Positions 45,399-54,930 are shown, counted from the first letter of the stretch. The stretch is 64,000 nt of DNA from Vibrio toranzoniae (GCF_024347655.1 NZ_AP025514.1:1798001-1862000), one strand, 5' to 3'. Notes: generated by a model from the sequence alone, not told the origin. Made by a program: numbers and translations.

Positions 45399-45666
45399 TA
45401 GGGCGTGTTGATCTTTCGAGCTAATTTTTGCAGCGAGTTGCTGGGTATTTATACAAGGCAGAGGCGTCGATGTGTAGCTAGCCTACATGAGAAGCCGATA
45501 ACGTAGTAGAAATGACCAGCAAACGCTGCCCGAAGGGTTCGGCTAAAAGCGTTTTACTCTTTGTTGAGGGGAATTTGCTTAGAGTGACTAGGCTACTTCC
45601 CCCTCGCCGCGATTAAAACGCTTTTATCTCGAACAAAATTTAACCACGAAAGGTCAACACGCCCTA
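45399..45666. mobile_element. MITE-like non-coding element with terminal inverted repeats
   Basis: 268-bp stretch bounded by 20-bp terminal inverted repeats (45399-45418 and 45647-45666) that match at 19 of 20 positions: TAGGGCGTGTTGAYCTTTCG. The ends begin with TA, and if that TA is the target duplication the element resembles IS630/Tc1-type MITEs. A further internal inverted repeat, AAAAGCGTTTTA (about 45546-45557) with TTAAAACGCTTTT (about 45612-45624), is present. There is no ORF. It sits in the gap between the convergent sdaA and tyrP-like genes. Confidence 0.75.
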
Positions 45667-45692
45667 ATTATTCAACCGACCAAATTGTTTTG

Positions 45693-46847
45693 CTAAATCA
45701 CTTGTGAGATAAGCAAGAAGCAACCAAATAGCAATGAGAAAAGCATCATTGGTCGGCCACCTTCTGCGCTGTATCTGTCTTCCGCTACTTTCATAAAGCG
45801 TTGCTTGTGAACCATCATCAACGGAACAAACACGGCTAAGAACACTAAGATGATGCCGGCGTAATTCAGTACTTGTAAGAATTTGTCAGCAGCAAGCAGA
45901 GAACCCACCAAAGGTAAGATGAAGCTGATGCCATAAGTCACTGCCGTATTTTGATTAAACATGTCTTTGTTTTGGTTGAACAATGCCATCGCTACACCAA
46001 AGAAAGAGGTCAACAACGCCAAGCCAGTGAAGGTAGACAGAACGTTACCCACCCAAGGAGATTGAGCCTCAAACGCCGCCATCAAGTCAGAGACATTCTT
46101 AAAGCTTCTGAATTGCTCTTCATTCAAATTACCCACAACAGCGAATAACCAGCATAGGTAGCACACTAGTGGAATAAGGGAACCTGCAATCACCATATTT
46201 CTTAACTGTGTGTCTGTCGCTTCGTGGTTGTAAGAAACCAAGGTTGGAATCACTACCATAAAACCAAAACTGGTAAACAGAATTGCACTGGTTTTGATTA
46301 GATCAAGATGGTCATGGCTTGTCACTTGCGACAAGTTAGACACCGTCATTCCCGGAGCCAAAAACACCATGGTTGTCACCAAGCTGCCTAGCATCACGAA
46401 AAACAACAAACGATTAAGCTTATCGACCACTCCTGTACCACTTGCCACAATCGCACCAGCGATCACTGTGAAGCCGATCTGACCATTCGTTGCTGTTATT
46501 TCTAAGCCAAAGTTAGACAGTACCTTACTTAATAGATCACCAGCGCCTAGGATGTAGGCCATTAATAGGCAAATCAGTAACGCGTAAAGCAAACCATTGG
46601 TGATCAGCTGGCCCTGCTTGCCCAGAATTTTTCGTGCAATTGAGTTTAATCCTAGACCGCCGCCAGCTTTGATGGTCGCTTCTAGAAGTAGTAACGCTGC
46701 ATAGGTGGTACCGAAGCAAATCAGTACCATCAGCAATGTACCGTACAGCAATCCAAATTGAGCTAATACCATTGGGATCGCAAGCATACCAGCACCGAGA
46801 GCGGTACCAGCGATAATTAGGGAGCTACCCATCATTTTAATATTCAT
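45693..46847 (-). CDS. Aromatic amino acid permease, HAAAP family (TyrP-like)
   Basis: 384 residues, about 11 TM helices, starting MNIKMMGSSLIIAGTALGAGMLAIP. The G-GAGMLAIP signature, the SLVSYNHEATDTQLR-type loop and the overall length place it with tyrosine/tryptophan/phenylalanine HAAAP transporters (TyrP, Mtr, TnaB group). The exact substrate cannot be chosen from sequence. Ribosome site weak. The upstream region carries a Phe/Tyr-rich ORF that could be a leader peptide. TyrR, encoded in this window, is the expected regulator of such permeases in E. coli, but I see no clear TyrR box. Confidence 0.85.
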   Translation of the reverse strand: MNIKMMGSSLIIAGTALGAGMLAIPMVLAQFGLLYGTLLMVLICFGTTYAALLLLEATIKAGGGLGLNSIARKILGKQGQLITNGLLYALLICLLMAYILGAGDLLSKVLSNFGLEITATNGQIGFTVIAGAIVASGTGVVDKLNRLLFFVMLGSLVTTMVFLAPGMTVSNLSQVTSHDHLDLIKTSAILFTSFGFMVVIPTLVSYNHEATDTQLRNMVIAGSLIPLVCYLCWLFAVVGNLNEEQFRSFKNVSDLMAAFEAQSPWVGNVLSTFTGLALLTSFFGVAMALFNQNKDMFNQNTAVTYGISFILPLVGSLLAADKFLQVLNYAGIILVFLAVFVPLMMVHKQRFMKVAEDRYSAEGGRPMMLFSLLFGCFLLISQVI

Positions 46848-46916
46848 TATTTTTAACTTATTTGTTTAGTTTTTATAGGTGTGAGTCTTCGTACATCAAC
46901 CGGATGACAAAGGAGG

Positions 46917-47141
46917 TCAAATAGAAATAAAGTTATAAAACGAATAACAATAGGAGCGATAAGCAGTAAAGAAGCGTGCAGAAACGTTGTCGAACAGGGC
47001 GTTCAAAGGAGAGCTTGTCTTAAAAGAGGTAAAACGAGATGCATAAATTTGCGTTAACTGATGTGGCGAACCTTCCGTCGGTTCGATAATCGGTGATGTA
47101 ATCTTAAATTTCATGTATGTGTCCAGTAAATCACATTCCAT
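46917..47141 (-). CDS. Possible Phe/Tyr-rich leader peptide upstream of the permease gene
   Basis: 74 codons (or 65 from an internal ATG, MKFKITSP). The C-terminal 20 residues contain eight Phe/Tyr (ARFFTAYRSYCYSFYNFISI). The stop codon is directly followed by CCTCCTTTG, and the permease start lies about 70 nt further on. A run of cognate codons before a permease for aromatic amino acids is what ribosome-mediated attenuation would use. No convincing terminator hairpin with a T tract was found between the ORF and the permease gene. The other parts of 46848-47374 hold only a 6-bp hairpin (47175-47190) that would act on the plus strand. Could be chance. Confidence 0.3.
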   Translation of the reverse strand: MECDLLDTYMKFKITSPIIEPTEGSPHQLTQIYASRFTSFKTSSPLNALFDNVSARFFTAYRSYCYSFYNFISI

Positions 47142-47327
47142 AGCACTTGAAGCAGCGTATCCGTTGCTGCCCTTCCTCTAGCATTAGAGGCCTTTTTATC
47201 TTATAGAATGAGCCTCGAAACACAACGCTATAACCACACTTTTTGCTATTAAATTGAACAAAACAGCCATTTGAACAAAATTCAACCACCAAGCTGCGTA
47301 AAACAATAATCATTTATAATAAAAACC

Positions 47328-47354
47328 AAAGAGAGACCCAATGGTCTCTCTTTT
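47328..47354 (-). terminator. Terminator of fdhD
   Basis: 8-bp stem (47331-47338 with 47343-47350), 4-nt loop, with A/T tracts on both sides; T-rich in the minus direction. Confidence 0.85.
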
Positions 47355-47374
47355 GATCCGAACGAAACATTACA

Positions 47375-48205
47375 TCAAGGCGCTGGGCTGTATAAACGAG
47401 GTGGACTGCTGTTTGGTAAGTGAATCAAATTTAAACGGTTACGCCTTGCCCATTCGACCGTCAATGAAGTCGGAGCCGACAAACAAACCAAGGTTGCAAT
47501 TTCAGCACGTACCGCTTTATGGATAAGCTCTAAACTGCAACGACTCGTCATAATCGCGAACCCCGACTTAGGGTTGGTACCGTTCACGGCCATTGCCCCT
47601 ATTAGTTTATCCAGTGCGTTATGGCGACCGATATCTTCACGGCAAAGGACAATTTCACCTTTCGAATTCGCAAACAACGAGGCATGTAAGGCGCCGGATA
47701 TTTTCGCTGCTTTTTGATGTTCGGCAATTCGACTTCTCAATCCCTGAAAAACCAGTGGACTGGGTGGTAACGATGATGGCAATGGCACTAAATCCGGAAG
47801 TGCTTGTTCAAGCGCTTCAACACCGCACAAGCCACAGCCTGTGGTTCCAGCCAAGTTACGCCGCTGAGTTTTCATTTCCCAAAAAGCACGATTGCTAATT
47901 TCTACTTGTGCGAAATGAGATTCACCATTGCGACCAATCTCTATATCGCGAATTTCATTGAAGCTTTTCACAATACCGGAACTTAAACTAAAACCGCGCA
48001 CAAAATCTTCCATGTGTCCGGGCGTGACCATCATAACCGCTTGATTTATCCCATTATAACTGATCGCCAATGCAGATTCGTTTGCCAAAGGAGCATCCAC
48101 TACCATACTATCGCCCGTAAGCTCTCGATAGCTCATAACATCAGGCTGTGGAGGCGCTTGATTGAAAACAGGCTGCTCACTGTAAGATTGAGTTAAACAT
48201 CTCAT
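47375..48205 (-). CDS. fdhD: Formate dehydrogenase accessory sulfurtransferase
   Basis: 276 residues. FdhD transfers sulfur from IscS to the bis-MGD cofactor of formate-dehydrogenase-type enzymes. The essential Cys pair is present in TGCGLCGVEAL, and the family hallmark EDIGRHNALDKLIG is present. The C-terminus SAPTSLTVEWA fits. It lies on the same strand as the LysR gene, 71 nt after it. The molybdoenzyme ydeP is divergent on the other side of LysR, so the cluster is a cofactor-sulfuration and oxidoreductase group. Confidence 0.93.
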   Translation of the reverse strand: MRCLTQSYSEQPVFNQAPPQPDVMSYRELTGDSMVVDAPLANESALAISYNGINQAVMMVTPGHMEDFVRGFSLSSGIVKSFNEIRDIEIGRNGESHFAQVEISNRAFWEMKTQRRNLAGTTGCGLCGVEALEQALPDLVPLPSSLPPSPLVFQGLRSRIAEHQKAAKISGALHASLFANSKGEIVLCREDIGRHNALDKLIGAMAVNGTNPKSGFAIMTSRCSLELIHKAVRAEIATLVCLSAPTSLTVEWARRNRLNLIHLPNSSPPRLYSPAP

Positions 48206-48276
48206 AAAATCACCCGGGAAGACGGTCAGCTGAACGATATCGACTCAGACTAAAAACGTTACTTATTAAATAAATA

Positions 48277-49161
48277 TCACTGATTAAACAAGTGTTTTGC
48301 TTCAGAAAAACACTGGTCAGTGACTGCCGAATAAGGCTCTTGTTTGCGCTTAAGTAAACCTAAAGGTGAATGCACCACGGCTTTTTCTATCGGTACGATA
48401 CGCAGTTGTTCGTTAAGCTCTTCCAATCCCGAGTTAAGTGGCATAACAGCACAGCAAAGACCGCTGGTGACGGCTTGGATCAGGTGAAAGGTAGAATTAC
48501 TTTCAATCACAGTCTGCGGAACTAAGCCTTTACTACCAAAGCTCAAATCAATCGAATGACGATAGTGCATACCTTTAGACAAAAGCCCTAAAGGAATGTT
48601 ATTGAGTGATTCCCACAAGACTTCCGACTCTGCAAAATCAAAGAACCGACTGTCATACAAAATACCTAAATCCGTTGAATTCATTTCTATAACGTCAAAG
48701 TACGCCGTATTGATCTGGTCGACGTAACACATGCCTAAATCAAGTTGATTACGATTGAGCTGGTCTATGATCTGCTCAGACGTCATCGATAAAATCTGAA
48801 AACGGAGTTCAGGGAACTTTGCGGATAAAGGCTTAATCAGCTGCATAGGGTTTTGACTGGCTAGGGGCACCATGCCAATCCTTAGCGAACCGACCAGTTG
48901 ACCACGGCAGTTAGCCGCTTCGGCTTGTAAACCGTCATGAGCCGCTAAGACAGTCTTTGCCCAAGCCAATATACGTTCACCCGCTTCGGTAAACCCTTCA
49001 AAACGTTGACTTCTTGAAATCAATTCGAGGTCTAACTCTTCTTCTAAACGCCTTATCCTCATCGACAACGTAGGCTGAGTAATATGACAAAGTGTCGCAG
49101 CCTGACCAAAGTGTTTCGTTTGATCTAAAGCGATTAAATACTTAAGTTGTTTTATATCCAT
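48277..49161 (-). CDS. LysR-family transcriptional regulator
   Basis: 294 residues. N-terminal LysR HTH (MDIKQLKYLIALDQTKHFGQAATLCHITQPTLSMRIRRLEEEL) and a C-terminal PBP-type effector domain. Divergently transcribed from the ydeP-type gene, which is the classic arrangement for a LysR activator of the divergent gene. Three 13-bp repeats and an FNR-type site lie in the shared promoter region. Effector unknown. Probably co-transcribed with fdhD, 71 nt downstream. Confidence 0.85.
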   Translation of the reverse strand: MDIKQLKYLIALDQTKHFGQAATLCHITQPTLSMRIRRLEEELDLELISRSQRFEGFTEAGERILAWAKTVLAAHDGLQAEAANCRGQLVGSLRIGMVPLASQNPMQLIKPLSAKFPELRFQILSMTSEQIIDQLNRNQLDLGMCYVDQINTAYFDVIEMNSTDLGILYDSRFFDFAESEVLWESLNNIPLGLLSKGMHYRHSIDLSFGSKGLVPQTVIESNSTFHLIQAVTSGLCCAVMPLNSGLEELNEQLRIVPIEKAVVHSPLGLLKRKQEPYSAVTDQCFSEAKHLFNQ

Positions 49162-49296
49162 GAATGATCAGTAAAACCTTGAAATGAAGCGTCTTCTTCG
49201 CGTTCGTCGTACATTAACGGTTCTCTGTGATTGAAAATACCTATCACGGGAAATGGCTCAATCTGTAAAGCAACGGCTAAAATAACAACGGTGTTT

Positions 49297-49310
49297 TTGA
49301 TTTAAATCAA
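49297..49310. promoter_or_regulatory. Perfect FNR-type palindrome
   Basis: TTGATTTAAATCAA matches the FNR consensus TTGAT-N4-ATCAA exactly. It lies in the LysR/ydeP divergent region and suggests oxygen-limited control of the LysR-fdhD and/or ydeP transcripts (inference). Confidence 0.75.
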
Positions 49311-49451
49311 AGTATGCCTAATTTAAATACAGGTCAAATCTAAATTATCTATAGCGTGATAGACAGCAACTATCATGAAAATCTCAGCTATACCAAGGCT
49401 GATCGACGAATCTCTCATAAAATAGAACTCACATTGCACTGGGTAATAAGT

Positions 49452-49541
49452 TCTATTTATCACTATCACAAGTCTATTTATCACTGTGACAAAAGCGATA
49501 CTTTCCATATTTACTCGCCATGATAGATTCTATTTATCACT
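49452..49541. repeat. Three copies of a 13-bp iteron (TCTATTTATCACT)
   Basis: Identical TCTATTTATCACT at 49452-49464, 49473-49485 and 49529-49541. The first two are 21 bp apart (two helical turns), the third 56 bp further. The first two also share the following ...ACAA. Likely protein-binding sites in the ydeP promoter region; the LysR neighbour is the obvious candidate. The remainder of 49162-49760 shows nothing else I can support. Confidence 0.75.
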
Positions 49542-49760
49542 CAGTCGGCAATATCAATTGGACGCATCGCCTCTTAACAGCATAACCTTTGATTGAGATC
49601 ATGGCGAACAATTCGCCAATCCATTTCTAAATATTCAAAGCAGTAAACAGGTATCAATACTAAATCATAAAAACCGTTTTACTCCCGCCTTATTTTTATA
49701 ATGCGCCTGTTTTACTGGTTCCTTTGTTTATTGCCTTTTCTGTGCGTGAGGAGTGCTGTC

Positions 49761-52085
49761 GTGAACCAAAAAGAACAGATAAAAAAATATGAAGGGCCCG
49801 CGGGCGGTTGGGGCGCGTTAAAAGCCGTCACTAAGAGTTGGTGGGGCAGCGAAAACGCCATCAAAAACATTCGAACAATGCTTAAAACGAATCAAAACGG
49901 TGGTTTTGATTGTCCAGGGTGCGCATGGGGTGAATCCCCACACGGCAGTAAAGTGAACTTCTGTGAGAACGGTGCAAAAGCCGTGAACTGGGAAGCCACA
50001 AATCGATTTGTGGATCCTGACTTTTTCGCTGAACACAGCGTAACGTCCTTGTCATCACAAACAGATTACTGGCTGGAATACCAAGGCCGAATAACCCATC
50101 CGATGAAGTACGACGCAGCATCCGACCACTATATTCCTATCGCATGGGACGAAGCCTTTTCGCTCATAGCCAAGCATTTGAAGCAACTCGACTCACCACA
50201 TCAAGCCGAATTTTACACCTCGGGTCGCGCCAGTAATGAAGCAGCATTTTTGTACCAACTCTTCGTTCGTGCGTTTGGAACAAATAACTTCCCAGACTGT
50301 TCAAACATGTGCCACGAAGCCAGTGCAATTGGCATGAAAGATACGGTCGGTGTCGGCAAAGGAACCGTGATTTTTGACGACTTTGAACAAGCAGACGCGA
50401 TCTTTGTGCTCGGGCAAAACCCAGGCACTAACCACCCCCGCATGCTTGAGCCATTGCGTGAAGCGGTAAAACGCGGTGCGCAGGTGATCTGTTTCAACCC
50501 ATTGAAAGAACGTGGGCTTGAACGTTTCCAAAACCCTCAAGTTCCGATTGAAATGCTAAGCAATGGTTCAAAACCAACCAATACTGCTTACTTAAGACCA
50601 GCACTGGGGGGTGATATGGCGGTCTTTCGTGGGATGGCTAAATATTTACTGCAATGGGAGCGTGATGCGCTCGCAACCGAAGGAAAGGCCATATTTGATC
50701 GTCAATTCATCAGCGAACACACCACAGGTATTGAAGAATACTTAGCAGAAGTTGATGCGACGACATGGGAACATATCGCTGAACAATCGGGGTTAGCTTT
50801 AAGCGAAATAGAAATGGTCGCTGACATGTATCGCCGTTCAGAAAAAGTGATCATGTGTTGGGCGATGGGGCTAACACAACATCGTCATTCGGTACAAACC
50901 ATCAAAGAAATAGCCAATGTACAATTGTTGCGCGGCAACATCGGTAAGCCCGGCGCTGGGCTATCACCCGTGCGGGGGCATAGTAATGTCCAAGGCGATC
51001 GTACAATGGGTATCGATGAAAAACCCTCAAACCAATTGCTTGATAGCATTGAACGCCGCTTTAACTTCAATGTCCCACGAGATGCTGGCCACAACACCAT
51101 ACAAGCGATTAAAGCGATGGAGGAAAAACGATCGAAAGTCTTTATTGGTTTAGGCGGTAATTTTGCGCAAGCCACACCCGATACTCCTCGCACGCATCTA
51201 GCGATGCAAAATTGTGACCTAACCGTTCATATCTCAACTAAGCTCAATCGCTCTCACCTTGTTACCGGTCAAGATGCCCTGATTCTGCCATGTTTGGGAC
51301 GTACGGAAATCGATACACAAGCTAATGGGCCACAAGGCATCACCGTTGAAGATACCTTCAGTATGGTTCACATTTCTTACGGGCAGCTCAAGCCTCGATC
51401 AGAGCATTTACGTTCTGAGCCAGCCATTATTGCGGGTATTGCCAATGCAACACTGGGTTGCCATCCAATAGATTGGAATTGGGTCATTGAAGATTATGGG
51501 CATATCCGCGACCTCATTGCAGATACGATTCCGGGCTTTACTGGCTTCAATAAGAAACTAGACAGTCCGGGAGGGTTTCATTTAGTCAATCCGGCTGCAA
51601 ACCGTCAATGGAATACCCCCAGCAGCAAAGCGCAATTTGGCTCAAATGAACTGCCAAAACAGCTAATTAATGAAGCGGTGTTACAGGGTGCTAATAAACC
51701 CGACCTGATCTTGCAAACCATGCGTTCCCATGACCAATACAACACCACGTTATATGGATTGAATGATCGGTACCGCGGTGTCTTTGGTATGCGCGAAGTT
51801 TTGTTTATCAATGAAGCTGATATATTGAAGCTCGGTTTTGAACCGGGTGACAAGGTCGATATGGTGTCGCTTTGGGAAGATGGTGTGACGAGAAAAGTGA
51901 AAGGGTTTACCTTAGTGGCTTATGACGTTCCACAGGGGCAGGCGGCGGCTTACTATCCTGAAACCAACCCTTTGGTTCCTTTAGACAGCTATGGTGAACG
52001 AACCTTTACCCCTACCTCAAAATTTATAGCCATTAGATTAGAAAAATCAGTGTCTGACACCATTCCTCTTGAAACCGTCAGCTAA
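49761..52085 (+). CDS. YdeP-type FdhF-like molybdopterin oxidoreductase
   Basis: 774 residues. Close match over the whole length to E. coli YdeP (about 759 residues, recalled): YEGPAGGWGALKAV, GFDCPGCAWGE (iron-sulfur Cys pair), FCENGAKAVNWE, FYTSGRASNEAAFLYQLF, NFPDCSNMCHEAS, GKGTVIFDDFEQAD, GHSNVQGDRT, TKLNRSHLVTG, RSHDQYNTTLYG and RYRGVFG. It belongs to the FdhF/bis-MGD family; YdeP was linked to acid resistance in E. coli, substrate unknown. The start chosen is GTG at 49761 with GAGGAG 7 nt upstream. An upstream in-frame ATG would add 20 hydrophobic residues without a ribosome site. Confidence 0.9.
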   Translation: MNQKEQIKKYEGPAGGWGALKAVTKSWWGSENAIKNIRTMLKTNQNGGFDCPGCAWGESPHGSKVNFCENGAKAVNWEATNRFVDPDFFAEHSVTSLSSQTDYWLEYQGRITHPMKYDAASDHYIPIAWDEAFSLIAKHLKQLDSPHQAEFYTSGRASNEAAFLYQLFVRAFGTNNFPDCSNMCHEASAIGMKDTVGVGKGTVIFDDFEQADAIFVLGQNPGTNHPRMLEPLREAVKRGAQVICFNPLKERGLERFQNPQVPIEMLSNGSKPTNTAYLRPALGGDMAVFRGMAKYLLQWERDALATEGKAIFDRQFISEHTTGIEEYLAEVDATTWEHIAEQSGLALSEIEMVADMYRRSEKVIMCWAMGLTQHRHSVQTIKEIANVQLLRGNIGKPGAGLSPVRGHSNVQGDRTMGIDEKPSNQLLDSIERRFNFNVPRDAGHNTIQAIKAMEEKRSKVFIGLGGNFAQATPDTPRTHLAMQNCDLTVHISTKLNRSHLVTGQDALILPCLGRTEIDTQANGPQGITVEDTFSMVHISYGQLKPRSEHLRSEPAIIAGIANATLGCHPIDWNWVIEDYGHIRDLIADTIPGFTGFNKKLDSPGGFHLVNPAANRQWNTPSSKAQFGSNELPKQLINEAVLQGANKPDLILQTMRSHDQYNTTLYGLNDRYRGVFGMREVLFINEADILKLGFEPGDKVDMVSLWEDGVTRKVKGFTLVAYDVPQGQAAAYYPETNPLVPLDSYGERTFTPTSKFIAIRLEKSVSDTIPLETVS

Positions 52086-52124
52086 CTTTCAATCAACAAC
52101 TAACCTTCAACCGACAACTAAAAA

Positions 52125-52150
52125 AATCCACCTGTTTTAGCAGGTGGATT
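52125..52150 (-). terminator. Terminator of queD (convergent with ydeP-type gene)
   Basis: 10-bp perfect stem (52125-52134 with 52141-52150), 6-nt loop, followed by a T tract on the complement strand. Confidence 0.88.
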
Positions 52151-52157
52151 CTAATGT

Positions 52158-52523
52158 TTACGCTTCGCCAATATAAATACAACCTGCAGTACAGGTTTCT
52201 TTAATTTCAACTTTGCTCAAAAGCGGCAAGTTTGGTTTTAGCTCATTCCAGATCCACTTAGCCAACACTTCACTTGTAGGGTTCTCTAAACCCTCAATGT
52301 CGTTAAGGTAGTAATGATCTAAACGGTTGTAAATCGGTTTGAAGACCGCTTTAATTTCCGAGAAGTCAATTACCCAGCCTGTATGTGGATCAACTTCACC
52401 TTCTACGTACAAGCGAACAAGAAAAGAGTGGCCATGCAAACGACCGCATTTATGCCCTTCAGGCACATGAGGAAGATGGTGGGCAGCTTCAAACATAAAC
52501 TCTTTGTATAACTCAGTTCTCAT
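52158..52523 (-). CDS. queD: 6-carboxy-5,6,7,8-tetrahydropterin synthase
   Basis: 121 residues from MRTELYKEF, the length of E. coli QueD. Zinc-binding His residues appear in AAHHLPH and LHGHSF, and the catalytic Cys in [10 protein letters not shown]. It converts 7,8-dihydroneopterin triphosphate to CPH4, the precursor for queuosine tRNA modification. A longer reading frame upstream is not supported. No preQ1 riboswitch was recognised upstream. Confidence 0.92.
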   Translation of the reverse strand: MRTELYKEFMFEAAHHLPHVPEGHKCGRLHGHSFLVRLYVEGEVDPHTGWVIDFSEIKAVFKPIYNRLDHYYLNDIEGLENPTSEVLAKWIWNELKPNLPLLSKVEIKETCTAGCIYIGEA

Positions 52524-52849
52524 TGTGTTTCTCAGGCTAAAAAAATGACACGCAATTTTACGTAAAACCACTACACACTACAAGTTCTATCACCGTTGGA
52601 CGCCCTATTCCAGTAAGGATTCCCCCAAAAGCTAATTATGCTTCTTCATAAAATCAATATGCACATCAACGGAAGCTCAACACTAAATTAAAACCTAATT
52701 TACATAATAGAAGCACCACAATCTCGCTACATCACAGAAACAAAACCACAACCGGAGTATGGTCACATAATTCACCCTACTCCATAGGTAGTAGAGACTC
52801 TAACAAGTAAAGTGTGCGCGTCATTATAATTAAAAAAAACAAACACCTT

Positions 52850-54484
52850 ATGCGCTCAACGATCACCTTTAAAATCCTAGTGGCCCTCGCCATCGTGTTC
52901 ACTTTTTTGCTAGTAATATCGACCTACTTTCAATATTCGCAGCAAAAGCAACTTGTTCATTCTGTATTAAGTGAACAGCTCCATGATAAGGCGAGCAACT
53001 ATTTCGATAGCCTCAATATGATGATGCTGACTGGCACCATGGCACAGAAAGAGACGCTTCGTCAGAAAGCATTGGCACAAGAAGGCATTGAAGACGTTCG
53101 CGTATTACGGGCTGATACTGTGAGCCGGCTATACGGCCCTGGAAATGACAATCAAACACCCGTTGATGATATTGATAAACGCGCGCTAGCGGGTGAAACT
53201 GTCATCGAGTCATTTTCTGCAGATTGGGGAAAAGGCTTAGTTATCGCCCTACCTATGAAATCGAGCGAAAACTATCGTGGTACCAACTGTGTGGCCTGCC
53301 ATATGGCACCGGAAGGTGAAGTGTTGGGGGCCATTCGTCTTGAATACAACCTAAATCACGTCAACTCCTTGATCAACACTCAAACGATGGCCGCAATCGG
53401 TATTATGGCAGTGATCTCTTTTGCGGGGTTTATTCTAACAATGGGATTGGTTCGTAAAATTATTGTTCGCCCACTGCAACACACTTCGCGCTTTATGACT
53501 CAAGTTAGCAACGACAAAAACTTATCAACTCGTCTACCAGAGCAAAGCAAAGATGAAATAGGTACTTTGGCGAACTCTATTAATTCATTTATGGGGACGG
53601 TGTCTGACAGCCTTAAACAGGTTCAGAATACTTCTCACAAACTGAATGCTTCCGCCAACCAACTAACTAGTGTCGCCCAAATTACAGAGCAAGCCGCCAG
53701 TGATCAGCAGAATGAAACCGCTGAAGTACAAAATAATGTGGAAGGGATACAAGCTCAACAAGTCAATGTAGAACAAGCTACTTTAACGGCATCAGACCTT
53801 ATCAACCATACCGCTGACGTAGCATGCCAAAGTGCCAACCAAGCACACGACGCCAGTAATGAAATAAAGAACTTAGTGGCCAGCATTGAAGAAGTTAAAC
53901 AGAAAATACTAATGCTCAATGAACAAACTGGAGAAGTGTCTTCGATATTGAGCGTAATTCGGGGCATTGCGGATCAAACAAATTTATTGGCACTTAACGC
54001 TGCAATTGAAGCTGCTCGTGCGGGTGAACAGGGACGTGGCTTTGCGGTGGTCGCTGACGAAGTCCGTCATCTAGCATCACGAACCGCTGAAGCGACAGGT
54101 AGTATTGAATCAATTATCTACCAATTCCAACAAGGCAGCGAGGAATCATTAACCTCTGCCGATCGCGTTTGCGCACAAGCACATCAAAGTTCAACAGATA
54201 TTGATACGCTATCCAATGAAATGAACGGTGTTGTGGAAGAGATGAAACAGGTATTAACACACGCTCGAAACATTCAGCAGCAAACGCAATCCACCACACT
54301 GGCGACCAAGGATGTTCAACAAAAAGTCGAAGCTATTACTTCTCATGCCGATAATACTTCACAATCTGCGGCAGAAACCCGCGACATCAGCAATGACCTA
54401 GAAGAACTTTCTGATCATCTTGAATCACTGATTAATCAATTTACTCTATCTAACTCAAGCACCCATTATAAGAACAATTCATAG
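52850..54484 (+). CDS. Methyl-accepting chemotaxis protein with periplasmic c-type heme motif
   Basis: 544 residues from [10 protein letters not shown]; a GTG at 52814 would add 12. TM1 (about 8-27), a periplasmic domain of about 150 residues containing one CVACH (147-151, CXXCH heme-binding), then [18 protein letters not shown]2 (about 181-202), HAMP, and the signalling domain with the hairpin [38 protein letters not shown] follow. Single-CXXCH MCP sensors (as in Geobacter) bind covalent heme c and sense redox or NO/CO. This is the predicted role here; no assay is known to me for this gene. It lies alone, with a hairpin downstream. Confidence 0.88.
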   Translation: MRSTITFKILVALAIVFTFLLVISTYFQYSQQKQLVHSVLSEQLHDKASNYFDSLNMMMLTGTMAQKETLRQKALAQEGIEDVRVLRADTVSRLYGPGNDNQTPVDDIDKRALAGETVIESFSADWGKGLVIALPMKSSENYRGTNCVACHMAPEGEVLGAIRLEYNLNHVNSLINTQTMAAIGIMAVISFAGFILTMGLVRKIIVRPLQHTSRFMTQVSNDKNLSTRLPEQSKDEIGTLANSINSFMGTVSDSLKQVQNTSHKLNASANQLTSVAQITEQAASDQQNETAEVQNNVEGIQAQQVNVEQATLTASDLINHTADVACQSANQAHDASNEIKNLVASIEEVKQKILMLNEQTGEVSSILSVIRGIADQTNLLALNAAIEAARAGEQGRGFAVVADEVRHLASRTAEATGSIESIIYQFQQGSEESLTSADRVCAQAHQSSTDIDTLSNEMNGVVEEMKQVLTHARNIQQQTQSTTLATKDVQQKVEAITSHADNTSQSAAETRDISNDLEELSDHLESLINQFTLSNSSTHYKNNS

Positions 54485-54518
54485 CACCGCTAAACTGCAA
54501 TATCACCATCTAACCAAA

Positions 54519-54540
54519 AAGTGCTCAACCATGAGCACTT
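54519..54540 (+). terminator. Hairpin after the chemoreceptor gene
   Basis: 9-bp perfect stem (54519-54527 with 54532-54540), 4-nt loop; T-rich but not a clean T tract. The rest of 54541-54827 shows only a small hairpin at 54781-54795. Confidence 0.6.
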
Positions 54541-54827
54541 ATGTCTTTACCCAATATTAGCAAGCAACCTCAGCGCACTGCCACTATCTCCGAAGAATCT
54601 ACCAACCTAGTTTAATAATAAATCAGATCCTCTCCAACCCTTCAGCTTTACTTTAAATAGGCTCTGTTATTAGCTCGGCCACAATAACGCATTATGAGAT
54701 CGAACAAAAAACAACCCTTCATGGTTTTTCTTGTCTGTAGACACAATATTTCTTTCACCGAACAAGAATAAAGGTTGAAGCTGTCCGTATGACAGGTAAT
54801 ATGTTCAATCGATTTAGAAAGTATATA

Positions 54828-54899
54828 CAACTCAATGTTTCGGCCAATAATTGTTCATTATTTATATTAATTTGAGGCCATGCTAATAACATTGAGTTG
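54828..54899 (+). repeat. 12-bp inverted repeat upstream of asnS
   Basis: CAACTCAATGTT (54828-54839) is repeated inverted as AACATTGAGTTG (54888-54899), perfect, with 48 nt between. A nested GGCC pair (54842-54845 and 54876-54879) could extend the pairing. In RNA it would form a long hairpin 31 nt before the asnS start; as DNA it could be a protein-binding site. Confidence 0.7.
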
Positions 54900-54930
54900 A
54901 ATTTGTCCCTCAATGGAGAATGAAATCAAC

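Noticed and set aside
47097-47114. TGTAAT-N6-TTTCAT, a possible TyrR box upstream of the permease gene
   Set aside because: Only 9 of 12 consensus positions, too weak to call; TyrR control stays possible.
49323-49508. 61-codon minus-strand reading frame in the ydeP promoter region
   Set aside because: Lies over the iterons and has no ribosome site.
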